Shown here piece after piece: positions 1-9,625 of a DNA stretch of 64,000 nt (positions are counted from its first letter, which is position 1; each line of letters starts with the position of its first letter). The notes below the pieces were generated by a model. That model saw only the letters and a program-made list of their open reading frames with translations, ran no database searches and had not been told where the DNA came from. Both the position numbers and the translations under genes were made by a program. The DNA comes from Bradyrhizobium sp. sBnM-33. Lineage in GTDB: Bacteria; Pseudomonadota; Alphaproteobacteria; Rhizobiales; Xanthobacteraceae. Location of the stretch: contig NZ_CP136624.1 in assembly GCF_032917945.1 (NCBI RefSeq), positions 2,914,001 through 2,978,000 on the forward strand, given 5' to 3'.

Positions 1-309
1 GGCGAACGGCCGGTATTCCGCGCGGGTAATCTCTCGGTCGACCTGGTGCGCCGCATCGTCAAGGTCGGCGAGCGCGAAGTAAAACTCTCGCCGAAGGAGT
101 ATGAATTGCTGCGCGTTCTGGTGCAGCATGCCGGCAAGGTGCTGACCCATCGCTTCCTGTTGAAGGAGCTGTGGGACGAACTGACCGATGCGCAATACCT
201 GCGTGTTTATGTCCGCCAGCTCCGCCAGAAGATCGAAGCCGATCCCGAGCGTCCGCAGTTCGTGCTGACCGAGACGGGGATTGGGTATCGGTTGCGCGCA
301 CCGGATTGA
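1..309 (+). CDS. kdpE: KdpE-type response regulator, C-terminal part (5' end outside window)
   Basis: Only the last 102 codons are present; the frame is open from base 1 and ends in TGA. The visible part is an OmpR/PhoB-type winged-helix DNA-binding domain: the recognition region LSPKEYELLRVLVQHAGKVL, then an arginine-rich helix (YLRVYVRQLRQKIEADPERP) and the closing hairpin TETGIGYRL. The wording of the last two segments is typical of KdpE, which with the sensor kinase KdpD activates the high-affinity potassium pump KdpFABC. The receiver domain and any kdp genes would lie upstream of the window. Another OmpR-family regulator is possible but less likely. Confidence 0.85.
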   Translation, partial: GERPVFRAGNLSVDLVRRIVKVGEREVKLSPKEYELLRVLVQHAGKVLTHRFLLKELWDELTDAQYLRVYVRQLRQKIEADPERPQFVLTETGIGYRLRAPD

Positions 310-463
310 TCAAACCTCCGATGGCCGAGATCCCCGCACTTGATCGGTCGCGCGGGTCGGCTTGCCGCACGCGGCATCACCAAGAAGGGGTATGCTTCCC
401 TGCGAAACCTGCCCCGGGTTGGACCGTCCATCCAGGTGGTTCAGAGCAGGAGGGCGTACGGCC

Positions 464-1069
464 ATGGCTGAGAGCGTCATGTATCACGAAGGTAACAGGC
501 AATTGCAGGATCGGTTCGACAGCCGCCGGATTTCGGACCGGCTGGAAGAGAAGCTGATGCGCAAGGAATTCACAGCCGACGACAAGCAGTTCATCGAAAG
601 CTTGCCATACTTCTTCCTGGCGACGGCCGATGCCGAAGGCCGGCCCGATTGCTCATTCAAGGGCGGCGCGCCGGGTTTTGTGCGCATCACCGGGCCGTCC
701 GAGCTCGCATTTCCCGACTATGACGGCAACGGCATGTTCAAGAGTCTCGGCAACATCGTCGTCAATGCCGATGTCGGCCTGCTGTTCATTGCCATGCACG
801 ACAAGCCGCGGCGGCTGCGGGTCAACGGCAGCGCCAGCGTGAGCGACAGCGACCCGCTGCTGTCGGACACCGTTGGCGCGCAGCTCATCGTTCGCGTGAC
901 CGCGCGCGCGATCTTCCCGAACTGTCCACGTTATATTCCGACGATGAGTTCGATCGAACCGTCGATCTATGTGCCTCAAGCCGGACAGGACGCGCCGGAG
1001 CCGGCGTGGAAAGGCTTTGCAGACTTCAAAGACTGCATCCATCCGCGGCAACCGACATTCAAGGGTTAA
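464..1069 (+). CDS. Pyridoxamine 5'-phosphate oxidase family (flavin-binding) protein
   Basis: This 201-residue protein has the split-barrel flavin-binding fold of the pyridoxamine-phosphate-oxidase-like superfamily. The core strand is FFLATADAEGRPDCSFKGG, followed by GFVRITGPSELAFPDYDGN and the dimer-interface stretch VGLLFI. It is the general 'PPOX class' type rather than true PdxH, so the substrate cannot be given. I chose the ATG at 464 because AGGAGG lies about 10 nt upstream; an in-frame start further up (362) lacks such a site and would add an unrelated tail. It stands alone between kdpE and a convergent MocR regulator. Confidence 0.8.
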   Translation: MAESVMYHEGNRQLQDRFDSRRISDRLEEKLMRKEFTADDKQFIESLPYFFLATADAEGRPDCSFKGGAPGFVRITGPSELAFPDYDGNGMFKSLGNIVVNADVGLLFIAMHDKPRRLRVNGSASVSDSDPLLSDTVGAQLIVRVTARAIFPNCPRYIPTMSSIEPSIYVPQAGQDAPEPAWKGFADFKDCIHPRQPTFKG

Positions 1070-1114
1070 GCGGGCAACCGTCCGGTCGCGCGAACAGGCC
1101 TGGGCCGTGTACTC

Positions 1115-2644
1115 TTATACCGTCCTCAGGGCATCGGCCAAGCGGGCAACGCCCTGCCAGATCTCCCGTTCCTCAAGTGCAGCGTACCCGAAAACGAAGC
1201 CGGCTCGCCGTTTCGCGGCAACTCTTCGCCCACTTTCGTATAGATCGGAAACAGGATAGATACCGACGCCCGTCTGCCTGGCGTTTCGCGCCATTTGGTC
1301 TTCCTGCGCTGCATCGAAGTTGTTGAACCACGCGACCACATGGAGCCCGGCCTCCGATCCCTGCACCTCGACCGCGTCGCCAAAATGATCAGCGAGTGCG
1401 TCGAGTAATGCCGCCCGGCGCTCCGCGTTCTTTCGCCGGAGTTTTCTTACGTGCCGCTCGTAGGCGCCCGATCGTATAAAGTCGGCCAGCGCGGCTTGCT
1501 CCAGCGTCGGCGAGTGCCGGTCGGTAAGGCGCTTGGCGGTGCGGAAGGCGTCCACGAGCTCTGGTGGTACCACGAGGTATCCCAGACGCAGCAAGGGTGA
1601 GAGCGTCTTTGAGATCGTTCCGAGATAGATGACGTGAGCCGCGTCATCGAAAGCGTGCAACGGTTGGATGGGCCGAATGTCGTATCGGTACTCGCCGTCG
1701 TAGTCGTCCTCCATGACGTAAGCGCCCGCTTTGTCGGCCCAACGCAACAACTGAGCACGGCGCGATGCTGAGAGAACGTGACCTAACGGAAATTGATGCG
1801 ACGGCGTCACGTAGCAAAGCCGGACCTTTTTGATGTCCTTGAGGGCTTCCGTCTGCAAACCTTCTTCGTCGACCGGGACGAATAGAGGCGTCGCACCGAC
1901 ACTCTCAAAAACATGCCGGGCGGCCCAATAGAATGGGGTCTCGATCACGAACCGGTCGCCGGTATCGAGCAATATCCGCGAGCACAGATCGAGACCCTGC
2001 TGTGACCCATTGACGATGACGATCTGGTCAACGCTGCAGCGCAGGCTCCGGGCACGCCATAAGTACGCTTGCAGCGCGGTTCGCAGTTCCATTGACCCCT
2101 GCGGCTCCTGATAACGTAGACGGCGCGAACCAGACGTCGTCAGGGCCTTCGTCAAAGCACGCCGCCATGCCAGGCTCGGGAAGTCGGCAGTTGCAATATC
2201 GCCGTAACGAAAGTCGACCTGCAGGGGCTCGGCCGCGACCGGCGGTCCGGACAATTCGAAGAGCCGTCGTCCGAAAGCCGATAGTCGAGCAGTTCTTGGC
2301 GCCTGCTTGCTGCTTGCCCGTGAAGAGCGGCCCGATCGTAGCGCAGGCGCGACGGATGCCCGGCGTCCCTGCCGCGTCTCGATGAAGCCTTCGGCTAGAA
2401 GTTGCTCATAGGCTGCCGTGATCGTCGTTCGGGAGGCGCCAAATTCGCTAGCGAGCGTCCGCGTCGAAGGTAGCCGGTCGCTCGGCCTGTAAACGCCATC
2501 CTCGATCTGCGCCTTCAATGCCTCGTAGATTTGCCGGGCACCACGTGGCTTGGGGTACCTCTTTACCGATTTAGACTGGCCCACCAAAGTTGCTCCAAAC
2601 TGGCTCTTCAGGTGAACCAGTGTGCCGTGTAGACGATCAGGCAT
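1115..2644 (-). CDS. MocR/PdxR-type regulator (GntR HTH fused to aminotransferase-like domain)
   Basis: This 509-residue protein has a GntR-type winged helix at its N-terminus (ARQIYEALKAQIEDGVY, then LPSTRTLASEFGASRTTI) and a fold-type I aminotransferase-like domain of about 380 residues. The PLP-binding lysine is visible in GTISKTLSP, with the conserved arginine shortly after. MocR proteins use PLP as an effector and usually control a neighbouring gene. Here the divergent neighbours are paiB and a LysE exporter. I took the ATG at 2644, which leaves a 55-bp divergent intergenic region; a longer form starting at 2734 would run into paiB. The regulated target is inferred from position. Confidence 0.88.
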   Translation of the reverse strand: MPDRLHGTLVHLKSQFGATLVGQSKSVKRYPKPRGARQIYEALKAQIEDGVYRPSDRLPSTRTLASEFGASRTTITAAYEQLLAEGFIETRQGRRASVAPALRSGRSSRASSKQAPRTARLSAFGRRLFELSGPPVAAEPLQVDFRYGDIATADFPSLAWRRALTKALTTSGSRRLRYQEPQGSMELRTALQAYLWRARSLRCSVDQIVIVNGSQQGLDLCSRILLDTGDRFVIETPFYWAARHVFESVGATPLFVPVDEEGLQTEALKDIKKVRLCYVTPSHQFPLGHVLSASRRAQLLRWADKAGAYVMEDDYDGEYRYDIRPIQPLHAFDDAAHVIYLGTISKTLSPLLRLGYLVVPPELVDAFRTAKRLTDRHSPTLEQAALADFIRSGAYERHVRKLRRKNAERRAALLDALADHFGDAVEVQGSEAGLHVVAWFNNFDAAQEDQMARNARQTGVGIYPVSDLYESGRRVAAKRRAGFVFGYAALEEREIWQGVARLADALRTV

Positions 2645-2699
2645 CAAGGGCCGACCGACGTCATTTGGTGTCGCATCGAGATGCCGAGGAGCTTCGCCA

Positions 2700-3326
2700 A
2701 TGTATATTCCGCCAGCCTTCCGCATTGACGACATGGCGGATATTCACCGGACCATGCGTGAGGCACGCTCGGCGACGCTTGTCACCGCGACCGAGGAGGG
2801 GCTTATCGGAACGCTGCTTCCCATACTTCTCGACGAGAGCGAGGGCCGGAACGGCACGCTTTACGCGCATGTCGCGCGGGCCAATCCACAGTGGAAACTG
2901 GTGCCGTTCAGCGAGGCGATGGCCATCTTTGCTGCGCCTGAGGCCTATGTCACCCCGTCCTGGTACGCGACCAAGCAGGAGACGCACAGGGTCGTGCCGA
3001 CGTGGAACTACGTTGCCGTACATGCCTACGGACCTGTTGAGTTTTTCGACGATGCGGACCGACTGTTCGACGTGATAACGCGGCTGACGGATCTGCACGA
3101 GGAATCACGCCGGGATCGCTGGGCAGTGGCGGACGCCCCGGCTGAGTTCATCAAAGCGCAACTCAAGGGGATTGTCGGACTGCGCATGCCGATCACGAGG
3201 CTCGATGGCAAGCGGAAGATGAGCCAGAACCGAAATCCAGCAGATCGCGCTGGCGTCATCGACGGTTTGTCCAAGAGCGATCGCCCTGAGGACCGTGTCG
3301 TGGCGTCTTTGGTACCCAAAGGCTGA
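2700..3326 (+). CDS. paiB: PaiB-type FMN-binding negative transcriptional regulator
   Basis: The 208-residue protein starts with MYIPPAFRIDD, the usual opening of the PaiB family (an FMN-binding split barrel similar to pyridoxamine-phosphate oxidase). The pattern continues with REARSATLVTATEEGL and HVARANPQWK, and the C-terminal LKGIVGLRMPITRLDGKRKM is also characteristic. PaiB was first described in Bacillus as a repressor-like factor; its biochemical role is poorly defined. The ATG at 2700 has GAGGAG 8 nt upstream. The gene is divergent from a MocR regulator and lies 22 nt upstream of a LysE exporter, suggesting a MocR-controlled pair. Confidence 0.87.
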   Translation: MYIPPAFRIDDMADIHRTMREARSATLVTATEEGLIGTLLPILLDESEGRNGTLYAHVARANPQWKLVPFSEAMAIFAAPEAYVTPSWYATKQETHRVVPTWNYVAVHAYGPVEFFDDADRLFDVITRLTDLHEESRRDRWAVADAPAEFIKAQLKGIVGLRMPITRLDGKRKMSQNRNPADRAGVIDGLSKSDRPEDRVVASLVPKG

Positions 3327-3348
3327 TAAGTTTGGACGCTGGCGATCG

Positions 3349-3975
3349 ATGACCGACTTCCAGACTTTTCTGCTGTTCTTGGTAGCGGCGCTCCTGGTCG
3401 CGATCACACCAGGACCCGGGATGCTCTACGTTGCTGCACGAACGCTTGCAGGCGGTCGTTCGGAAGGCCTGGCATCGAGCTTTGGCACCGGGGTCGGCGG
3501 CTTTGTGCATGTTATCGCTGGGGCCGTCGGCATCTCGGCGCTTGTCATGGCAAGCGCCGACGCGTTCAATGTGCTCAAGATCGCCGGTGCGTTCTACCTG
3601 ATCTGGCTCGGCTTCAAGACATGGCGGAAAGCGGGCATCGTCGACCCGATCGGGGTGGAGACGACCGGGATCGGGCGGGCATTTCGGGAGGGCATCCTTG
3701 TCGAGGCGTTGAATCCGAAGACGGCTGCATTTTTTCTCGCCTTCATCCCGCAATTTGTCGACCCAAGCGCCACTGTTGCGCGGCAGTTCATCATCCTTGG
3801 GATCATTTCGGTTGTGCTCAACACTGGGGTCGATGTGGTCGTGACCTATTGGGCCGCGAGTGCGAGAGTCGGCCTGGCGAAGCGACCGTCTCTCATAGCC
3901 AAGATGCGACAGACCTCGGGTGCAGTCATGTGCGGGCTAGGGGCTTCACTGCTCCTTGCGCGGCGCGCTGGCTGA
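3349..3975 (+). CDS. LysE/RhtB family amino-acid exporter
   Basis: The 208-residue membrane protein begins with a hydrophobic segment and the family signature TPGPGMLYVAARTLAGG. It has about six membrane-spanning stretches and the loop NPKTAAFFLAFIPQFVD, typical of RhtB-type exporters of homoserine, threonine or related amino acids. It follows paiB by 22 nt, so the two are probably co-transcribed and controlled by the divergent MocR protein. The substrate cannot be read from the sequence. The start at ATG 3349 gives the family's normal N-terminus. Confidence 0.88.
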   Translation: MTDFQTFLLFLVAALLVAITPGPGMLYVAARTLAGGRSEGLASSFGTGVGGFVHVIAGAVGISALVMASADAFNVLKIAGAFYLIWLGFKTWRKAGIVDPIGVETTGIGRAFREGILVEALNPKTAAFFLAFIPQFVDPSATVARQFIILGIISVVLNTGVDVVVTYWAASARVGLAKRPSLIAKMRQTSGAVMCGLGASLLLARRAG

Positions 3976-4112
3976 TTGCCGGAGACGGCTACTTCAAGGG
4001 CGCAATGGCGCGATCTGCCACGCGGCTTCGGACCCCATACCGCCTGCTAAACCGCTTCGTTCGCTGGTGTCGGGCGGACGTCGGGATCCAGATGCGTTAG
4101 TGAATCCACGGC

Positions 4113-5720
4113 CTAGATCGCCGTCATCTCGCCCTTGGTGCAGGCTTCCCGCAGCTTGAATTTCTGGATCTTGCCCGATCCGGTCAGTGGGAAGGCGTCG
4201 ACGACATACCAATGCTTTGGCGTTTTGTGCGGGGCGAGCGAGGCGCGCATGTAGTCGATCAGTTCTTCCTTGTCGATGATGGCGCCGGGCGCTGGCCGGA
4301 TGAAGGCCGCGACCTCTTCGCCCCATTTCTCGTGGGGCAAGCCGATCACGGCGACCTCGCCGATTTTGGGATGCCTGAACAGCAGTTCTTCCAGCTCGCG
4401 CGGATAGATGTTTTCGCCGCCGCGGATGATCATGTCCTTGAGGCGGCCTTCCACGGTGCAATAGCCGCGGGAGTCCATCGCGCAGAGATCGCCGGTGTGC
4501 AGCCAGCCGTCGGCGTCGATCGCGGCGGCGGTTGCATCGGGCATTTCGAAATAACCGATCATCACGTGATAACCGCGGGTGCAGAACTCGCCAATCGTGC
4601 CGATCGGCACCGTCTCGCCGGTGTTGGGGTCGATGATCTTGGTTTCCATATTGGGCAGCGGCAGGCCGATTGTATTGGCCTTGTCCTCGACGCTGTCGGT
4701 GGTGCGGGTCTGCGCCGCGACCGGAGAGCATTCGGTCTGCCCGAATACAATCGTAAAGGGCGCACCGAGCTTTTCCTCCAGCAGCCGCACCAGCGAGGCG
4801 GGCACTGTCGAGCCGCCGGAGCAGATCGCCTTGACGGAGGAGAGATCGGTCGCCGCGAATGTCGGATGCTCCAGCATTGCAACCAGCATGGTAGGCACGC
4901 CGAGCATCGCGTTGCCGCGATAGGTCCCGAGCATTTCCAGCACGAGCCCAGGTTCGAAGGCCTCGACCAGCACCTGGGTTGCGGCTTTCGATACCGCGCC
5001 GATCACGCAGCAGACGCAGCCGCCGGTATGAAACAGCGGCATCGTGGTGACAAAGACGTCGCCATCATCAACGCCCATCCGGTCTGCGGTATCGGCACCA
5101 TTGTTCAGCAGCCCGCGATGACGGAGCAGGGCGCCTTTCGGAAAGCCCGTCGTGCCCGACGTATACTGGATCATGACGGGATCGTCGGGGCTGACGGCCG
5201 GCAGCTTGATGCCCTCGTCGTCGCCTGCGGTGATGAAGGCATTCCAGTCGTCGAAGCAGATGATCTCGCGCAGCTCGGGGCAGTTCGGTGCCACCGCCTG
5301 CACGGTGTCCAGCATCGGATTGCCGCGGAAACCGCTGACCACGAACACCCCGGCTGAGCGCGACTGTTTCAGCACATATTCGAGCTCCCGGGCGCGAAAG
5401 GCCGGGTTCACGGTGACGAGGATCATGCCCGCCATGCCGGCGCCAAATTCGAGCATCATCCATTCCGGGATATTTTGTGCCCAGACCGCAATGCGCTCGC
5501 CGGGCTTGAAGCGGGACAGCAGCGCGCGGGCGGTGCGCTGGGTTTCGCGATAGAACTGCGCGTAGGTCCATTGCCGCCGCTGCGCCGGATCGGGCACGCC
5601 CGCAATCAGGGCGAGGCGATCGGGCGCGGTTTCAGCCGCCTTGCGCAAGAGATCGCCGAATGTCATCTCCCGTACCGCAGGCGTGGTCGGTCCTGCGACG
5701 TGCGACTTCGTCAATGCCAT
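4113..5720 (-). CDS. AMP-binding acyl-CoA synthetase (FadD/long-chain-fatty-acid-CoA ligase-like)
   Basis: The 535-residue enzyme belongs to the ANL superfamily, which adenylates a carboxylic acid and transfers the acyl group to CoA. The P-loop-like motif YTSGTTGFPKGAL, the FGQTECSP motif, the adenine-site region GWLHTGDL, the hinge GRLKDMIIRGGENIYP and the C-terminal catalytic lysine region LTGSGKIQKFKL are all present. It resembles medium/long-chain or short aryl/alkyl acid ligases; chain length cannot be decided. The ATG at 5720 has GGAGG 5 nt upstream; the TTG just before it would be too close to that site. It lies downstream of ku on the same strand, 125 nt away. Confidence 0.9.
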   Translation of the reverse strand: MALTKSHVAGPTTPAVREMTFGDLLRKAAETAPDRLALIAGVPDPAQRRQWTYAQFYRETQRTARALLSRFKPGERIAVWAQNIPEWMMLEFGAGMAGMILVTVNPAFRARELEYVLKQSRSAGVFVVSGFRGNPMLDTVQAVAPNCPELREIICFDDWNAFITAGDDEGIKLPAVSPDDPVMIQYTSGTTGFPKGALLRHRGLLNNGADTADRMGVDDGDVFVTTMPLFHTGGCVCCVIGAVSKAATQVLVEAFEPGLVLEMLGTYRGNAMLGVPTMLVAMLEHPTFAATDLSSVKAICSGGSTVPASLVRLLEEKLGAPFTIVFGQTECSPVAAQTRTTDSVEDKANTIGLPLPNMETKIIDPNTGETVPIGTIGEFCTRGYHVMIGYFEMPDATAAAIDADGWLHTGDLCAMDSRGYCTVEGRLKDMIIRGGENIYPRELEELLFRHPKIGEVAVIGLPHEKWGEEVAAFIRPAPGAIIDKEELIDYMRASLAPHKTPKHWYVVDAFPLTGSGKIQKFKLREACTKGEMTAI

Positions 5721-5845
5721 CAAATCCTCCCCGGTCCGGCGCCGCTATTGTCGTGGCGTCAGTTCCCAGGGGGAAAATGCCTTCCGGCTTCGGGTAATGC
5801 AAGCGGGAGGGTAGGGCCGGTGGGCGATGGACGGATATAGTTGCG

Positions 5846-6730
5846 CTAGCTCGCCTTGCGGTGTCTCGCCGCCGAGCGGTGCGCTTTCTTTGCCGTCCGC
5901 CGCGCCGGCGCCCGCCGCGAGGCCGGGGCATGCGCGCGCCGTTTCGTCGCTGCCTTGCCTTTCAGGCTCGCCTTCAGCGCGTCCATCAGATTGATGACGT
6001 TGTCCGGCTTCTCCTCGGGCTCGACGACCTTGACCGGCTTGCCGGAAGCCTTGCGCCGCACCAGCGCCTTCAGCGCGTCCTCATATTCGTCCTTGAATTT
6101 CGAGGGGTCGAAGTGGGCGGCCTTGGTCTGCAGGATATGGCCCGCAAGTTCGACCATGTCCTTGGTGATCTTCGGGGTCTTGATATCATCGAAGAAGTCG
6201 CCCTCGTCGCGCAGCTCGTAAGGATAGCGCAGCGTGGTGCCGAGCAGGCCCTTGCCGAGCGGCTCGATCGCCATGACGTGCTCGCGGTTGGTCAGCACAA
6301 TGCGCGCCAGCGCCACCCGGTCCTCGTCCTTCATGGCGTCGCGGATCACCGCAAAGGCGTCGATTGCCGCTTTGCCGTCGGGGGCGATGTAATAGGGATG
6401 GTTGTAATAGCGCTTGTCGATTTCGTCCCGCGGCACAAAGCTGTCAATCTCAATGGTGTGATTGCTCTCGATCTGGACGGCTTCGAGTTCCTCCTTTTCG
6501 ATCTCGACATACTGACCCTTCTTCAGCTCATAGCCTCGGCCTTTCTGATCCCTCTCGACGACCTCGCCGGTCTCGGCATCGATCATCTGCTGCTTCAGCC
6601 GGTTGCCGGTCTCCTTGTTGATCATGTGAAAGCGCGTTTTCTCGACCGATGTCGAGGCCGGATACAGCACGACCGGACATGACACCAAAGAGAGCTTCAG
6701 CGAGCCTTTCCAGTAGGCGCGGGGGGCCAT
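5846..6730 (-). CDS. ku: Ku, non-homologous end-joining DNA-end-binding protein
   Basis: The 294-residue protein is a bacterial Ku homodimer subunit. The Ku core occupies about residues 1-250 (start MAPRAYWKGSLKLSLVSCPV, then RYYNHPYYIAPDGK and ILQTKAAHFDPSKFKDEYEDAL). It is followed by a basic, Ala/Arg/Lys-rich tail (KAATKRRAHAPASRRAPARR) typical of bacterial Ku extensions, which bind DNA. Ku encircles broken DNA ends and recruits LigD, encoded by the divergent neighbour. A perfect EcfG-type promoter (6766-6790) sits 36 nt upstream of the start codon, pointing to control by the general stress response. Confidence 0.96.
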   Translation of the reverse strand: MAPRAYWKGSLKLSLVSCPVVLYPASTSVEKTRFHMINKETGNRLKQQMIDAETGEVVERDQKGRGYELKKGQYVEIEKEELEAVQIESNHTIEIDSFVPRDEIDKRYYNHPYYIAPDGKAAIDAFAVIRDAMKDEDRVALARIVLTNREHVMAIEPLGKGLLGTTLRYPYELRDEGDFFDDIKTPKITKDMVELAGHILQTKAAHFDPSKFKDEYEDALKALVRRKASGKPVKVVEPEEKPDNVINLMDALKASLKGKAATKRRAHAPASRRAPARRTAKKAHRSAARHRKAS

Positions 6731-6757
6731 TGCAATCTCCGGACGCGGTTGGGTTTG

Positions 6758-6782
6758 GGAACTTCAACGGCTAGTATGGGTT
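6758..6782 (+). promoter_or_regulatory. Possible EcfG-like promoter of ligD
   Basis: On the plus strand GGAAC is followed after 16 nt by GGTT, one base off the EcfG -10 consensus CGTT. It points at ligD, about 40 nt from the start codon, and overlaps the perfect ku promoter on the opposite strand. One mismatch in a nine-base pattern makes this suggestive only. Confidence 0.4.
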
Positions 6783-6790
6783 TTCGTTCC
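6766..6790 (-). promoter_or_regulatory. EcfG (general stress response) promoter of ku
   Basis: On the minus strand the sequence reads GGAAC, 16 nt, CGTT, an exact match to the alphaproteobacterial EcfG consensus (GGAAC-N16/17-CGTT). The -10 CGTT ends 35 nt before the ku ATG, giving a predicted leader of about 28 nt. A weaker copy facing ligD overlaps it on the other strand. Confidence 0.8.
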
Positions 6791-6822
6791 GGGTGTTGCC
6801 GCGGGGCGGTTTTGATTGAGGT

Positions 6823-9495
6823 GTGGCCGTGGCGTTGAAGAAACTCAGCACGTACCGCAAGAAGCGCGATTTCGGCAAAACGGCGGAGCCCTCCGGCGAC
6901 GTCGAGGTCGCGCCCGCCCGCGAGCGGCGCTTCGTGATTCAGAAGCACGATGCAAGCCGGCTGCATTACGATCTCCGGCTCGAGTTCGACGGTGTGTTTA
7001 AATCCTGGGCCGTCACCAAGGGGCCGTCACTCGACCCCCACGACAAGCGGCTCGCGGTCGAGGTCGAGGACCACCCGCTCGACTACGGCGATTTCGAAGG
7101 CACTATTCCGGAAGACCAATACGGCGGCGGCACGGTGATGCTGTGGGACCGGGGCTATTGGGAGTCCGATGATCCCGATCGCGGCTTCAAGAAGGGCGAC
7201 CTGAAATTCACCCTGCATGGCGACAAGCTGCATGGAAGCTGGGTGCTGGTGCGAATGCGGGGCGACCGCTACGGCGGCAAGCGTACCAACTGGCTCCTGA
7301 TCAAGCACCGTGACGAATTCGCCAAGGAAGGCGAGGATAACGACATTCTCGACAAAGACCGTTCGGTCGCGTCGGGACGAACGATGGACCAGATCGCGCA
7401 AGGCAAGGGCAAGGCGCCAAAGCCATTCATGCTGGCCACGCAGACAAAGGCCGACGCGGTCTGGCAATCCAACCGCGGCGATGCCGCCGAAGCGCGGACC
7501 TTGCGGAAGACCGCCGCCTTGCGGGCCGCGCCGGAGATCAAGACGCGCGCCCCGGCCCCGTCGGTCAAGCCGAAGAAAGTCGCGGCGATGCCCGATTTCG
7601 TTGCGCCGCAGCTTTGCACGGTGGTCGAGAGGCCGCCCGGCGGCGAGGGCTGGTGTCACGAGATCAAGTTCGACGGCTACCGCGTGCAATTGCGGGTCGA
7701 GGACGGCGATGCGGTGCTCTACACCCGAAAAGGCCTCGACTGGACCGATAAGTTCAAGGCGATCGCCGAGGAAGCGACATCGCTTCCCGACGTGCTGATC
7801 GACGGCGAGATCGTAGCCCTCGATCATAACGGCGCGCCGAACTTCTCCACCTTGCAGGCGGCGCTGTCGGACGGCGACAGCGAGAGCCTGATCTTCTATG
7901 CGTTCGACCTGCTGTTCGCCAATGGGGAAGATTTTCGCAAGCTCCCACTCGGCGAACGCAAGGCGCGGCTGAAGAAATTGCTGGAAACGCAAAAGGGCAA
8001 GGCCAAGCAGATCCGCTATGTCGAGCATTTCGAAAGCGGCGGCGATGCCGTGCTGCAGTCGGCCTGCAAGCTCGAACTGGAAGGGATCGTCTCCAAGAGG
8101 CTCGATGCGCCCTATCGTTCCGGCCGCACCGAGAGCTGGACCAAGGCGAAATGCCGGGCCGGCCATGAGGTGGTGCTGGGCGGCTGGAAGACCACCAACG
8201 GCAAATTCCGTTCGCTGATGGCCGGCGTCTATCGCGGCGATCATCTGGCGTTCGTTGGCATGGTCGGCACCGGCTTCGGACAAGACACGGTCCGCCGCAT
8301 CATGCCGGCCCTGAAGGCCGCAGCCTCCGACAAGAACCCGTTCGGCGGCAAGAACGCGCCGAAGAAAACCCGCGACGTGCACTGGCTGAAACCCGAACTG
8401 GTCGCCGAGATCGAATTCGCAGGGTTCACCGCGGACGGAAATATCCGGCAGGCCGCGTTCAAGGGCCTGCGGCAGGACAAGCCGGCCGAGGAGGTGGAGG
8501 CGGAAACACCGTCCAAGGCAGGCGTCGCACAGCCGAAGCCCGGCAAGGGCAAGGGTGCGACGGTGCGGGCAACGCCCGCAACAACGAACAAGACCGGCGA
8601 GGTCATGGGCGTGGTGATCTCAAAGCCGGACAAGGAGCTGTGGCCCGACGCCGGCGACGGCGAGGGCGTTACAAAGCTCGACCTCGCGCAATATTTCGAG
8701 GCTGTCGGCGAATGGATGATCGGCCACCTCAAGGGCCGTCCATGCTCGATCGTTCGCGCGCCCGACGGCATCCATGGCGAGAAATTCTTTCAACGCCACG
8801 CTATGCAGGGCGCGTCCAATCTGTTCGAGCTGGCCAAGGTTTCGGGCGACCGCAAGCCCTATCTGCAGATAGACCGGATTGAGGGATTGGCTGCGGTGGC
8901 GCAGATCGGCGGCCTCGAATTGCATCCCTGGAATTGTGCGCCGGACGCTTACGACACTCCGGGACGTCTGGTGTTCGATCTCGATCCCGCGCCCAATGTT
9001 GAATTCGCCGACGTCATCGAGGCGGCAAAAGACATGCGCCAGCGATTGACCGCTGTTGGTCTCGAAAGCTTCTGCAAGACCACCGGCGGTAAGGGGCTGC
9101 ACGTGGTGACGCCGCTGCTTTATGGCGCAAGGGAGAAGGTTTCGTGGAAAGAGGCGAAGGCGTTCGCGCAAGGTATCTGCCAATGGATGGCGAACGATGA
9201 TCCCGAGCGCTACCTGCTCAACATGTCGAAGAAGCTGCGCAAGGGAAAGATCTTCCTTGATTATCTTCGCAACGATCGGATGTCGACGGCGGTCGCTGCC
9301 TTATCGCCCCGTGCGCGAGAGGGTGCTACCGTGTCGATGCCGTTGACCTGGACGCAGGTGCGCGCCGATCTCGATCCGAAGAAGTATACGATCCGCACCG
9401 TGCCGTCACTGCTGGCGAAGACGAAGGCGTGGGACGGCTACGATGACGCGGCAGCGTCGATCAAGCCGGCGATCAAGAAGCTGGCGGCGATGTAG
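6823..9495 (+). CDS. ligD: LigD, multifunctional NHEJ ATP-dependent DNA ligase
   Basis: This 890-residue protein joins three enzymes in the order 3'-phosphoesterase, ligase, polymerase, as in Pseudomonas LigD. The phosphoesterase part (about residues 35-190) has the histidine/aspartate motif [16 protein letters not shown] (H42, H48, D50). The ligase part (about 250-540) has the adenylation motif [12 protein letters not shown] with nucleophile Lys282, then DGEIVALD and LEGIVSKR. The primase-like polymerase part (about 600-890) has [22 protein letters not shown] and [16 protein letters not shown]. It fills and seals ends held by Ku, encoded divergently. The start is a GTG at 6823; a GTG at 6829 fits the GAGG site (6818-6821) better. 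Confidence 0.95.
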   Translation: MAVALKKLSTYRKKRDFGKTAEPSGDVEVAPARERRFVIQKHDASRLHYDLRLEFDGVFKSWAVTKGPSLDPHDKRLAVEVEDHPLDYGDFEGTIPEDQYGGGTVMLWDRGYWESDDPDRGFKKGDLKFTLHGDKLHGSWVLVRMRGDRYGGKRTNWLLIKHRDEFAKEGEDNDILDKDRSVASGRTMDQIAQGKGKAPKPFMLATQTKADAVWQSNRGDAAEARTLRKTAALRAAPEIKTRAPAPSVKPKKVAAMPDFVAPQLCTVVERPPGGEGWCHEIKFDGYRVQLRVEDGDAVLYTRKGLDWTDKFKAIAEEATSLPDVLIDGEIVALDHNGAPNFSTLQAALSDGDSESLIFYAFDLLFANGEDFRKLPLGERKARLKKLLETQKGKAKQIRYVEHFESGGDAVLQSACKLELEGIVSKRLDAPYRSGRTESWTKAKCRAGHEVVLGGWKTTNGKFRSLMAGVYRGDHLAFVGMVGTGFGQDTVRRIMPALKAAASDKNPFGGKNAPKKTRDVHWLKPELVAEIEFAGFTADGNIRQAAFKGLRQDKPAEEVEAETPSKAGVAQPKPGKGKGATVRATPATTNKTGEVMGVVISKPDKELWPDAGDGEGVTKLDLAQYFEAVGEWMIGHLKGRPCSIVRAPDGIHGEKFFQRHAMQGASNLFELAKVSGDRKPYLQIDRIEGLAAVAQIGGLELHPWNCAPDAYDTPGRLVFDLDPAPNVEFADVIEAAKDMRQRLTAVGLESFCKTTGGKGLHVVTPLLYGAREKVSWKEAKAFAQGICQWMANDDPERYLLNMSKKLRKGKIFLDYLRNDRMSTAVAALSPRAREGATVSMPLTWTQVRADLDPKKYTIRTVPSLLAKTKAWDGYDDAAASIKPAIKKLAAM

Positions 9496-9520
9496 TCACG
9501 CTGTCCTGACTAGACCAAAA

Positions 9521-9613
9521 CTGTCATGCCCCGCGAAGGCGGGGCATCCAGTACGCCGCGGCTTCTCGATTGACCGCGAACGTCTCTGGAATACTGGATC
9601 CGCGATGACGCCT
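9521..9613. repeat. Intergenic palindromic repeat with strong hairpin (possible ligD terminator)
   Basis: The element opens with a perfect 9-bp stem and 4-nt loop (ATGCCCCGC / GCGGGGCAT, 9526-9547) and closes with CCAGTA...TACTGG arms and CCGCGATGACG. The 'GTCATGCCC...' opening is shared with the element at 57170-57260. It lies 25 bp downstream of ligD and could also end its transcript. Confidence 0.6.
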
Positions 9614-9625
9614 TTTGTGGTTTTC

